NCBI RefSeq assembly: GCF_000372725.1 | Contig: NW_005200982.1 | Span: 1,014,014 to 1,078,013 of the forward strand | Direction of reading: 5' to 3' | Source: Emiliania huxleyi CCMP1516 | Taxonomy: Eukaryota > Haptophyta > Isochrysidales > Noelaerhabdaceae | Length of the DNA stretch: 64,000 bases | Shown: in pieces, positions 48,396 through 57,303 of the stretch | Layout of the letters: each line of letters begins with the position of its first letter | Position numbering within the stretch: the first letter of the stretch is position 1 | Program-made: the position numbers and the translations under genes | Notes under the pieces: model-generated | Database searches by the model: none | Seen by the model: only the letters and a program-made list of their open reading frames with translations | What the model was told of the DNA's origin: nothing

Positions 48396-49144
48396 TCAAC
48401 CTCTGTCGCGTGCGCATATAATCCCCTCCATCTTGTCGTACAGCCTTGACCTCTCCGCCTCTGCGGCATCAGCGCGCCTCGCCTCTGCCTCCATCGAAAT
48501 CTGCAGCGCGTCGAGCTGCTCGCGCAGCTCGGCCTGCATCTTGGCCCGCATCTCGCCGATACGCCACTCAAAATCAGCTCGAGCTGCGTGTGTTACCTCG
48601 TCGGCCATCCGCTCGGCCGCTTTGATGTCGCGTTTAGCAGCCTGCTGCGCTGTCCTCAGGTTGTCGCGGTCGGAACGCCTACGCTCTTGTGCCGCAGCAA
48701 GCTCAGCCCGCGCCGATGCGAGCGCCTTCTTCACAGCGCTCGCAGAGCGCTGCTCAGAAGCGAGCTCCTTGGTCTGCGTGACCGCAACTTCTCTTCCAAC
48801 TCCTGCCGGAGCAGTACCTCAGCACTCGCACTACTCGCGGCTGCATGGATGTCCGAGACATTAGCGTGTTTTGCGCGTCTGTGCTGACGAGAGTGCGGGA
48901 GAAGCTACCCTTGTGCTCCGCGGAGATTACATCAGCGGTAGCTGCCTGGGGACACAACAACATTGCTCGTGGCCGAGCTGGCATAAGCCGCCGCACCAGC
49001 CTCTGCGGCTGCAGCGGTGCTTCGGATCGCGTCGAGCACTGCGCCTGTATCGTGCTTGAGCATGGCCTCGAGCGTACTGAGGTCGGCTGTCCCGAGTTCG
49101 TTGAGCAGACCCTCCAGCACAATGCTGAGCTGCGTCGGTGCCAT
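48396..49144 (-). pseudogene. Coiled-coil protein gene with internal frame changes
   Basis: The first frame (49144-48932) starts MAPTQLSIVLEGLLNELGTA and LEAMLKHDTGAVLDAIRS. After a stop, coding character resumes in other frames: VSDIHAAASSASAEVLLRQE and then, after a 1-base slip near 48775, TKELASEQRSASAVKKALAS. The last frame runs to 48396 (LAAAQERRRSDRDNLRTAQQ, MQAELREQLDALQISMEAEA, ending RSRLYDKMEGIICARD). The heptad-rich Ala/Glu/Arg composition indicates a coiled coil. It is either a decayed gene or one with an unseen intron plus an indel. No family is recognised. Confidence 0.5.
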
Positions 49145-49896
49145 GTGTCGACGTGTCCAAGGGAACGGACGTCGCCGAAGGCCTTAGTTCACGCCGAAAA
49201 GTACGTCTAACGCCTCCTGCTAGCTGGGGCACGCTCCCATGCGGCTGGGGGCCGCTCTCCAGCTCGATTAGGGCGCTTTTCGCGCGATTTTACGGAATTA
49301 CGGATTGGAGGGGGGTGGCGGCACATAGGGGGAGGGGGAGACGCGCATCTACGAATCAAGTTGGTGCCGCAAACCACCTTCCTTTTATACTGTATTCGTC
49401 GTTTTATATTAGTTTCGCTTTCCTGTCTGCGCCGAGTCTGGTATCTGCTCTACAGTACACGGTCGGTAGCCTCACACGTTACCCCGTGTCGCCTCTGTCT
49501 GTGTTGTTGTGCTGTTGTTTGTGCCCACATCACTCGCGAGACACGTCTCATCCGCACTGGCGCTCGCGGCAATAAAGAATAATCTCATATGATGCTGTGA
49601 ATACAGTACGTCCCGAACCCATACTAGGACCTTGTAGCATATGCGCTCGGCGCATGGACCTTGTAGCACAAATGGCTGCATGGCACCGCGAGGTGAGACT
49701 TCGGCGACCTCCTCTGGGTCACCATGAGACGCCGCGCGCTCCCCCCGTATATCCGCCTCGGCCGCCCCAGCCCCGCCCCGGAAGGATGCGGCGGACCGGC
49801 ACCCCCCCCCCCCCCCACCCACCCACACAAACACCTCCCGGCTCGGTTCTCGCACGTAGAACCTGCTCCGCGTGCTCTCGCTAAGAGTGCTGCCTC

Positions 49897-51372
49897 TCAC
49901 GCGCCGGGCAGCGGGGAGGGGAGGGGGAGCCCGAGCCGCTCGGCGGTCCGCCGCGCCTCCTCCAGCGAGATCCACTCCACCGGCTCCCCGTCACGCAGCC
50001 GCCACGCCTGCTGCCCGTCCGCCAGCCACCCGACGCCCTCGCCGACGCGCGCACCCTGCTTGTAGAAGCGCGAGGCCACGGCGCCGTTGGCGTACCGCTC
50101 GACGCCGCGCCCCTCCATCTCACCCGCCTTGTACTCGCCGTCGTAGACGTTGCCGTTGGCGAACCGGAAGATGCCGCGCCCCTCCATCTTACCCGCCTTC
50201 CACTCGCCCTCGTAGACGTCGCCGTCGTCGAACCGCACGACGCCGCGCCCCTCGGGTTTGCCCGCCGTGTACTCGCCGTCGTAGTCACCCTCGCGGACGA
50301 TGCCGCTGGCGAGCCGCATGGCGTAGCGCATGGTGCCGCGACCGCGCGCCTCAGTAGGCGCGGGCGCGGCCGCCTCAGGCGCGGTCGCCGCCTCCGCCTC
50401 TCTGGCTGCCGTACTGGCCGCCGCCCGCGTCTGCGCCACCCTCTCCGCCGCCGCCGCCGCCTTCACCTCCGCCCGCGCCTCCTCCGCCTCCGCCTGCGCC
50501 GCCGCCGTCGCGGCCTCCGCCTCCGCCCGCGCCACCTCCGCCGCTGCCGCCTTTTCTTTTGCCGCCTCCGCCTCCGCCCGCGCCGCCTCCGTCGCCGCCT
50601 CCGCCTCCGCCCGCGCTGCCTCCGTCGCCGCCCGCGCCGCCGCCGCCGCTGCCTCCGCCTCTGCCTGCGCCGCCTCCGCCCTTACCCGCGCCATCTCCGC
50701 CGCTGCCGACGCCTCAGCCCGCGCCGCTGTTGCCTCGGTGCACGACGCAGCCGAAGCCTCGCTAGCCGCTGCCGCCGTCGCCGCTGCCGACTCTGCCGCC
50801 ACCCGCGCCGCCCTCTCCTTCGCCAGCTGCTCCGAGAGCTGCGCCGTCGCGGCTGCCTCAGGCGCGGTCGCCGCCGCCTCGACGCCGGGCCCCGCCGTCA
50901 GCGTCAGCGAGGCGAGCATGCTGAGAGCTTCCTTTGTCGGGACGGCCTGGCACTTAGACAGCGCAGCGTCGTTGGCGGCTGTTATGACCCAGAACTCGCC
51001 CTCGACCTTGATCTCGTACGACGCTTTGCTCATCGGTCCGAGCGTGCCGCTCTGCTTCCTCATTGTCTTGCGGAGGCGCAGCACGGCGAGCATCTTCGTT
51101 TTCTTATCGACAAACGTCTTTTCCACCGTCTCCTTGGCCGACTCGTTCGAGAACCCCACCTTGAGTGAGCCGAGCAGGTTCGCGAAGTTGGCGGCGCCCG
51201 CGACGCCTGTGACCGCAGCTGCTACGATTTCCGCGATGTCTTTAGCGGCGATATCGATGGATTTGCCCTTCGCCGCGCGATTGATCACCTGGTGCTCCGC
51301 GCTCTCGAAGGCGGCCTCGGCAACAACCGACATGAATACCGGCGTGAAAGTAAAAAAAGAAAAGCGGCGCAC
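49897..51372 (-). CDS. Coiled-coil MORN-repeat protein
   Basis: A 491-residue single ORF; an internal ATG at 51333 (MSVVAEAAFESAEHQVINRA) is an equally good start. Residues 1-165 form an unknown domain (IDIAAKDIAEIVAAAVTGVA, KTFVDKKTKMLAVLRLRKTM, YEIKVEGEFWVITAAND). Residues about 175-340 are a long Ala/Glu/Arg coiled coil. The C-terminal part has MORN repeats (YDGEYTAGKPEGRGVVRFDD, YEGEWKAGKMEGRGIFRFAN, YDGEYKAGEMEGRGVERYAN) and the tail LADGQQAWRLRDGEPVEWIS plus EEARRTAERLGLPLPSPLPG. The tail is shared with the MORN gene at 34 kb, which lacks the coiled coil. The DNA encoding the coiled coil is a degenerate GCC/GCG-rich repeat. The 467-bp repeat copy 2 sits directly upstream. Confidence 0.85.
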   Translation of the reverse strand: MRRFSFFTFTPVFMSVVAEAAFESAEHQVINRAAKGKSIDIAAKDIAEIVAAAVTGVAGAANFANLLGSLKVGFSNESAKETVEKTFVDKKTKMLAVLRLRKTMRKQSGTLGPMSKASYEIKVEGEFWVITAANDAALSKCQAVPTKEALSMLASLTLTAGPGVEAAATAPEAAATAQLSEQLAKERAARVAAESAAATAAAASEASAASCTEATAARAEASAAAEMARVRAEAAQAEAEAAAAAARAATEAARAEAEAATEAARAEAEAAKEKAAAAEVARAEAEAATAAAQAEAEEARAEVKAAAAAERVAQTRAAASTAAREAEAATAPEAAAPAPTEARGRGTMRYAMRLASGIVREGDYDGEYTAGKPEGRGVVRFDDGDVYEGEWKAGKMEGRGIFRFANGNVYDGEYKAGEMEGRGVERYANGAVASRFYKQGARVGEGVGWLADGQQAWRLRDGEPVEWISLEEARRTAERLGLPLPSPLPGA

Positions 51373-51493
51373 AAGGAAAAAAAACGCAAAAAGATTTTAC
51401 CCGAACGAAAGGCTGGTTTAAGACACTGCTCGGCAGCTGCTCGGCGATGTCGGAACTTCGTGCAGAGCATGAAACTCGTGCACGATTCGAGTG

Positions 51494-51960
51494 CGCACCG
51501 AGGACCTTGCCGAGGCGATAGGCCGAATCACTTTGGGCCCCGCCCCCGCCCCCACCCCTCGGGGTGGGGGCACCCGCCCCTGTCGGGCGCCGCTTGCGGC
51601 GCCTGGCAGGGGCACCCCCTGGGTGGGGGCCGGCGATTCCCATGCCGGCTCTCCGCCACAACCCCCGCCGGGAGGGAATCCCTGCTCACAGAAAAGGGCT
51701 TCGAGCCCTGTCTCGCGCACGCCCCTGGCGGGCGCCGCGGACCAGTTCCGCGAGCGCTCGTCAGCGGGTGGTGTGCGGTTCTTGCCGTAGTTCCTCTTCG
51801 GTCGCCTAGCCCCGGCGCCGTCTGTCGGACGCCTGCGTGTCACGAGTGCGAGCCGCTCGCGGTTCGTACGCCCGCTTGCGGGTTCGAGTGGCGGGATATC
51901 CCGCTTGCGGGATGGCTTAGCGGGTTCGAGCCGTCACACATTGGCTGCCGGGGTGTGCCG
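51494..51960. repeat. 467-bp dispersed repeat, copy 2
   Basis: Nearly identical to 4594-5060 (three differences seen, no indel). It sits about 120 bp upstream of the MORN gene start on the minus strand. Confidence 0.9.
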
Positions 51961-52679
51961 AGGGGGGGCTGGGTGGGCGGTAGGCCGTCATTGCCCGGCG
52001 CTGCTTGCAGCGCTCTGGGTGGTAGTGGCGGCGCTCCAAGAGTGGTGCTCTTGGGAAGAGGTTCCTCCTTTCCGCTCCCCCCCCGCAAGGCGCGAGACAC
52101 ACACACGGGGGGCACACACACATACACTCTAACACTCACACGTCATTTGGGGCCTGGAGCCCCTGCAGACTGATCTTTATGGTGGTTTAGTTTGCTTTGG
52201 GCCGTCTCGCCCTGTTCACCGGCTCGCGCGAGACGTGCAGACAGGGTTGCCAGGTGAGAGCGAATGGGAGGCGGCGGCGCGGCGAGGGAGCGGGCGACGC
52301 AGGCGGGGCGGGGCGGCGCGGCGGCGGGTGGGGTAATTATTTTTTTATAAATTAATTATTAATTAATAATATCGGGCGGCGGCGCGGCGCGGCGGGCGGG
52401 CGACGCGGAGCGGGGCGCGGGCGAGGCCATCTGTACTGAACGGGCCAGCTAGCTGGTCTTTGAGTCGGCGCAATGGTCGCGCCGCCCTCGACTCAAGGGG
52501 CTGCGCCCTGTTCACGCGCGCGCGAGACGTGCACACACCATGCCCGTCTATGCCTAGCGAAGCGCATGTAGCTCCGCCGCCTTCACTGTCCCTTCTCTCC
52601 CAGACGGACCCCGCACTTAGCCGCCCACTTCTGCCAACCGCCAGCACGTGCCCCTCCCCCTCCCCCCCGCCCTCTCCCT

Positions 52680-52945
52680 AGACGACGTGCCTGCGCACTA
52701 CTCGGCTTGCGAACCTAGAAGCGGATCTCCCCCACATCTCCCCGCACCTCCCCATATCTCGAGCCGTAGAAGCGGAAGGACACGTATTCGTTGTACTCCA
52801 ACCAGCGCTCGAGAGGACAGTCACTCAGCCGGCCAACCTAGACGCGGCTCGGCGCCTCTCGTCCCAACCAGGGCTGGAGAGCCACACACGTGCCACGCTG
52901 CCGTTTCGAGGGTCTCCCGGCTGTACGTACTTTGTCTCCGAACCA
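52680..52945. repeat. Inverted copy of an intron-resident repeat (partner 58295-58560)
   Basis: GACGACGTGCCTGCGCACTA, AGCGGATCTCCCCCACATCT, CCGTAGAAGCGGAAGGACAC, TCGAGAGGACAGTCACTCAG and CACACGTGCCACGCTGCCGT all reappear as reverse complement within 58295-58560. The partner copy lies in an intron of the APC permease. Confidence 0.85.
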
Positions 52946-53157
52946 CCCTCGCACTGAAGATGGCCGGCCCCCCGGGCACCCCCACCTCATCTTAAAACAA
53001 TCCCCGCCTGAAAAACAGCTCTGAATTGACCAGCTCCGAANNNNNNNNNNNNNNNNNNNNNNNNNNNNNNNNNNNNNNNNNNNNNNNNNNNNNNNNNNNN
53101 NNNNNNNNNNNNNNNNNNNNNNNNNNNNNNNNNNNNNNNNAGAGCTCTCATCGGCTG

Positions 53158-53935
53158 CGTGACGAACTGCCTCCGTTGTAGAGCGATGTAGAGCGCGATT
53201 TTGTTGTAGAGTTTGTTGTAGAGGCTCTACAGCCAAACCGCCGGGAAGGCAGTGACTCAAAGAGGTCGAGTCGCACTAATGGGGTGTCTCCGAGCTTACT
53301 GGAGCTCTGATGGACGGCCCTGACTATCCCTGACACACAGAGAGTCACTCTGACGGCACACAACACCCTATAACTGCGTCATGACCAGCCTGCCATGCGT
53401 CGCCGGTGCCGCATGCGTCGCTGTGCTTCTTTAGCAGGCGGTGGACTGTCGGCTGCGAGGACGGTCGCATTTGCGCGAGGCGAGGCGAGCATTGCTGCGC
53501 GTTGCATGCGCCATGACTCGCGCCAGCGCGTGCGGGAGCTCCTGGCTGAGCGTTGAGTCCAAGCGAGTTGCGCTGGCCACGATCGCTACGCCGAGCCGAG
53601 CTGACGCGCCGAGGCGCCGGCCAGTCGCAGCCGCGAGGCATGCCACAGCAGCAGAGGCACCTGCCACCCATTGGGCGAGCAGACAGAAGGCCAGGGCAGC
53701 ACTGGCAAGTGCAACGCGCCTCATGTCGGAGAGCGACCGTGCCTCGTTCGCCGCTTATGATGTAGAGTTTGTTGTAGAGATTTCACGTTGTAGAGCGCCT
53801 CTACATCGCTCTACAACGGAGGCAGTTCGTCACGCGGTGGATGTAGAGCTCTACAGCTCTACATTGCTCTACAGCGCTCCAGAGCGCTCTACATCTCTAC
53901 AGCTCTACAGCGCTCTACACTCTACATCCTCTACA
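53158..53935. repeat. TGTAGAGC octamer region with long inverted repeat
   Basis: CGTGACGAACTGCCTCCGTT at 53158 and its reverse complement ending near 53837 form arms of about 36 bp. TGTAGAGC and GCTCTACA occur about 20 times at 53173-53235 and 53760-53935. Confidence 0.85.
53431..53724 (-). CDS. Small possible secreted protein
   Basis: 97 residues beginning MRRVALASAALAFCLLAQWV followed by AGASA, a good signal peptide with cleavage site. The mature part (LGVAIVASATRLDSTLSQEL) has no known motif and ends in an Arg/Ser-rich stretch. It sits between the arms of the octamer inverted repeat. It could be chance; the reverse strand is also open. Confidence 0.3.
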   Translation of the reverse strand: MRRVALASAALAFCLLAQWVAGASAAVACLAAATGRRLGASARLGVAIVASATRLDSTLSQELPHALARVMAHATRSNARLASRKCDRPRSRQSTAC

Positions 53936-54333
53936 CCCTCCCTCAGGCCCCCCCGCCCCCCAGCCTCGCCGCCGCCGACGCCACCTCGCCCCCCCTTGCG
54001 GGGCTCTGTGTGGACGGCGCCTCTCCTCCCCCCGCCAGCTCAGTCGCCCACCTGCCACGGCGTCCCGCCCGCCGCCGCCGGCGCGTACGGCTGGAAGGGC
54101 GGGTGGCCTAGATGAATAAACACGAGCTGCGGTCATCCCACCAGTGACGAGTCGGCCTCCCGATGTTTGACGCCGTCCGGGTCGTCCATCTCAGCATCCA
54201 GCCGCTCGCAGGCGGCGAGGCAGCGAAGCCACCGCTCGTTCACAGCGTAGTTTGACCACGCGCAAAGGACGCGCGGCGCCCGTCACACAAGTCAAGCGCT
54301 CCCCAGTGCGCGGGCGCTTTTGCCGGTCTAAAA

Positions 54334-55359
54334 ATGGGCGCGCCGGGGCTGTTCGTGCTGGGCGCCGGCCTCGTCTGCCTGCAGGGCCTCACCACCATCT
54401 GCGGCACGACCCTGCAACGCCTTGCCAGGCTCGACCACGACGAAGCGGTCAAGAATGAGCCCGCGCCTGGCCCACTGCCCGTCTGGCGGCGGCAAAAGTT
54501 CGTGGCGGGGCTGCTGCTGTACATCCTCGCGCAGCCGCTGTCCGTGTTGAGCCTCTCGCTTCTCCCCGTCAGCGTGCACGGCCCCCTGCTTTGCGCCTCA
54601 ATAATTGTCTCCTCTGCCGCCGTCAGCCGGTTCGTCGGCGAGCGCGTCCGGACCCAGGACTATGTCGCGCTGGGACTGGGGGTGCTCGGCGCGTGCGGCC
54701 TGCTCGTCTTCGGCCCGAAGCAGTCGGGCCACTCCGAGGCCGACCTTCAGCTCGGCCTGGACCTCCTCACCTTTTGGCGGCACAGCGGGATCGCCTGGTA
54801 CATCCCGACCATTGCTGCCGTGCTCCTGGCGGCGCTGCCGCTGGCGCTGCTGCGGACGCGCGCCGCGCCGGTGGCGCACCCGCTGTGCTGCGCCCTGCTT
54901 GGCGGGACGGGCGATTGCCTAATGAAGGTGATCACCATGTTTGCTTCCCAGACGAGGGAGTTCTCCGACGCACACCGCGGCGAGTATGTGCTCATCATCG
55001 CAGCCTACGCCACGCTCGGCGTTTCCAACGTGGTGATGGTGTCGAAGGGTGCGCAGCGGTTCGATGGGCGGTACTTCATGCCCGCCGTAATGGTGCTCTT
55101 CACGCTGCAGATGCAGCTCTTCGGTCTGATCGCCTACCACGAGCTCGACTCAATGGGCGCCGGCCGGCTCGTCCTGTTTGCCCTCTTCTCAGCCTGCTGC
55201 GTGGCCTCTGTCTGGATCGGCGCACGCAACCCCGACACAAGGACGGGGCGCGCACCAACGCTGCTAAGTCCCTCCACGCGAGTGAGCGACGCAGTGGAGC
55301 AGGGCAACCCATACCCTGGGGGGCCGCCCCCCGGTCCCTTGCGCTTCCCGGTCGGCTAG
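54334..55359 (+). CDS. NIPA/DMT-superfamily transporter-like membrane protein
   Basis: A 341-residue single ORF with about eight or nine hydrophobic segments, starting MGAPGLFVLGAGLVCLQGLT. Features: RRQKFVAGLLLYILAQPLSV, LLPVSVHGPLLCASIIVSSA, VALGLGVLGACGLLVFGPKQ, LLGGTGDCLMKVITMF and VMVLFTLQMQLFGLIAYHEL, then a soluble tail with PNPYPGG-like prolines. The pattern of two related halves, each beginning with a Gly-rich helix, and VSVHGPLLC / GGTGDCLMK fit the NIPA (Mg2+ transporter) and EamA/DMT folds. The substrate is not determinable. It is divergent from the permease at 55.9-61.0 kb, to which it is convergent. Confidence 0.68.
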   Translation: MGAPGLFVLGAGLVCLQGLTTICGTTLQRLARLDHDEAVKNEPAPGPLPVWRRQKFVAGLLLYILAQPLSVLSLSLLPVSVHGPLLCASIIVSSAAVSRFVGERVRTQDYVALGLGVLGACGLLVFGPKQSGHSEADLQLGLDLLTFWRHSGIAWYIPTIAAVLLAALPLALLRTRAAPVAHPLCCALLGGTGDCLMKVITMFASQTREFSDAHRGEYVLIIAAYATLGVSNVVMVSKGAQRFDGRYFMPAVMVLFTLQMQLFGLIAYHELDSMGAGRLVLFALFSACCVASVWIGARNPDTRTGRAPTLLSPSTRVSDAVEQGNPYPGGPPPGPLRFPVG

Positions 55360-55912
55360 GATGGCGGAGGTCGAGACTGTGCATGGCGCAAGCATGTCGG
55401 ACCCGCGCTCCGGGGTCGCAGCCCGGGGCTGCCCACGGGAGCGAAGGAGGTCTCGTGCGTGAGTGGTGCCCTCTGCGCTCTGCCGTCTCGTGTGAGATGG
55501 CGTCTGGGCTCGCCGCCTCTGCGCGCTCTGGAGCGGTGGGGCGCGCCCGGGCGAGAGCTCGAGCGCTGGAATGGCCGCCGTCAACACGCCGGGTCTCTCT
55601 CTGTTCATTTTCAATAGAATCTGCCGTGTGTACCAGCCCGAGCCCCGACTACCAGTGCCGCATGAGTCCCGTGGGGACGCGATCTGAGCGGAAAGAATGA
55701 TGTCTGTGCCGCCTGTTGCGGGCTGGAGCGCTGAACGTCGCTGAGCTCCGCTGCGGGCGGCGCGCCTGGCCCCCGCCGCGGACCGCGCACCACAGCGCCT
55801 CGCCTGTGTCGCGTTCGCGCCGCGCATCGAACGAAACGCAACTCGAGCCTCGCCCCCTTCCCGCCCGAGCCGTGCATGCTTGGGTGCCCCTCTCCTCCTC
55901 TCCGCTCACGCC

Positions 55913-57235
55913 TCACCCCCGCACCCGTGTGCCGGGGGAGTAGCCGCCCAAGCTGCTGCCGAGGTCCGAATTTGCGCCTTCGGCCCGCGGGGAGCCGCCA
56001 TCCTCCTCCGCCATCAGAGGCGCGCAGCTCGACCCTCCGCCCTCCGCCGTGCCAGGCACCTGCGAGTAGCCGCCGCTCGTCGCGACAGCGCGGGGCACGA
56101 GCCGCGAGATCGTGTCTGCAAGGGGGCCTATTATTTAGTGGACTATGAATTAGCTATTAATTAGGGGCACGAGCCGCGAGATCGTGTCTGCAAGGGGGCC
56201 GCCGCTGTTCCGGCCGCCGCTGCCTGGCCTCCGGAGGGAGGGAGTGCGGTACGCCCCCCCGCGCCGCGAGTCGACGCAAGGCTCGCCTCCGTTGAGCGCG
56301 GTCGTCTCGTCGATCGACCCGTCGTTGAGTCTCAACTTCGACGAGATGAGACCCGCCGAAGGCCCGCGCGAGTCCGCCGCCTCCTCCGCCTCCTCCCACC
56401 CCGGGGAGCGAGGCAGCGACCCCAGCGACGCGCCCTGCGTCCGCGCCTTCGCCTCCACCCGCCTCCGCCTCCGCGCAGACAGCAGCACCACGAGCGCGTG
56501 CACCTAATTAATAGTTAATTAACGAACTAATATGAATTATTAATTAGGACAGCAGCACCACGAGCGCGTGCACCTAATTAATAGTTAATTAACGAATCAA
56601 TATTAATTATTAATTAGGACAGCAGCACCACGAGCGCGTGCACCTAATTAATAGTTAGTCAACTAATTAATATGAATTATTAATTGGGACAGCAGCACCA
56701 CGAGCGCGTGCACCGCCACGCCGGCACCGATGACACCGAGCATGGACCGGATCTGGTGCCCCGCCGCGTTGTGCCGTCGCGCGCCGCCCTTCTTGTGTCG
56801 CGCCGAATGCCCCCCCTCGCCAGCGGAACCCGGCTCCGGCACAAACGACTCCGCCGCGACGATCACGGCGTACGAGATCGAGATCGCGATCGGCACGACC
56901 GTGATGAGGACCGCCGTCGGTAGCCCGCCTGGTGTTTGGAAGGGCCATACTCTTGGTAATAATGCCATTAATTACTAAGAATCGGCTAGTAGTATAGAGC
57001 CCGCCCGGAATGCGGAAGGGCCGCGCGCGCAGCGACTCCGGCTGCTTCATCCTCAGCGCGACGAAGGACCACATGAAGAGGAGGATGGAAGGGACGGAGA
57101 GCAGCATCGAGAACTCGACGAGCCGCGTGTACGGCGCCCAAACCTAGTCCCACCCACCCCCCCACCACCAGGCGGTGAACTCACTGAGGGCGTGCGCGTG
57201 TGTGCGGTGGGGGCGTGTGTGCGGTGGGGGCGCGC

Positions 57236-57303
<68 letters not shown>

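Larger units (their letters stand above)
51961..54333. other. Repeat-rich intergenic including a 100-N gap
   Basis: Holds the inverted copy of the 58.3-58.6 kb repeat (52680-52945), a gap at 53041-53140, a TGTAGAGC-octamer region and one possible small minus-strand ORF at 53431-53724. An AT-rich patch near 52335-52370 is followed by GGGCGGCGGCGCGGCG, which also precedes it. Confidence 0.6.
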
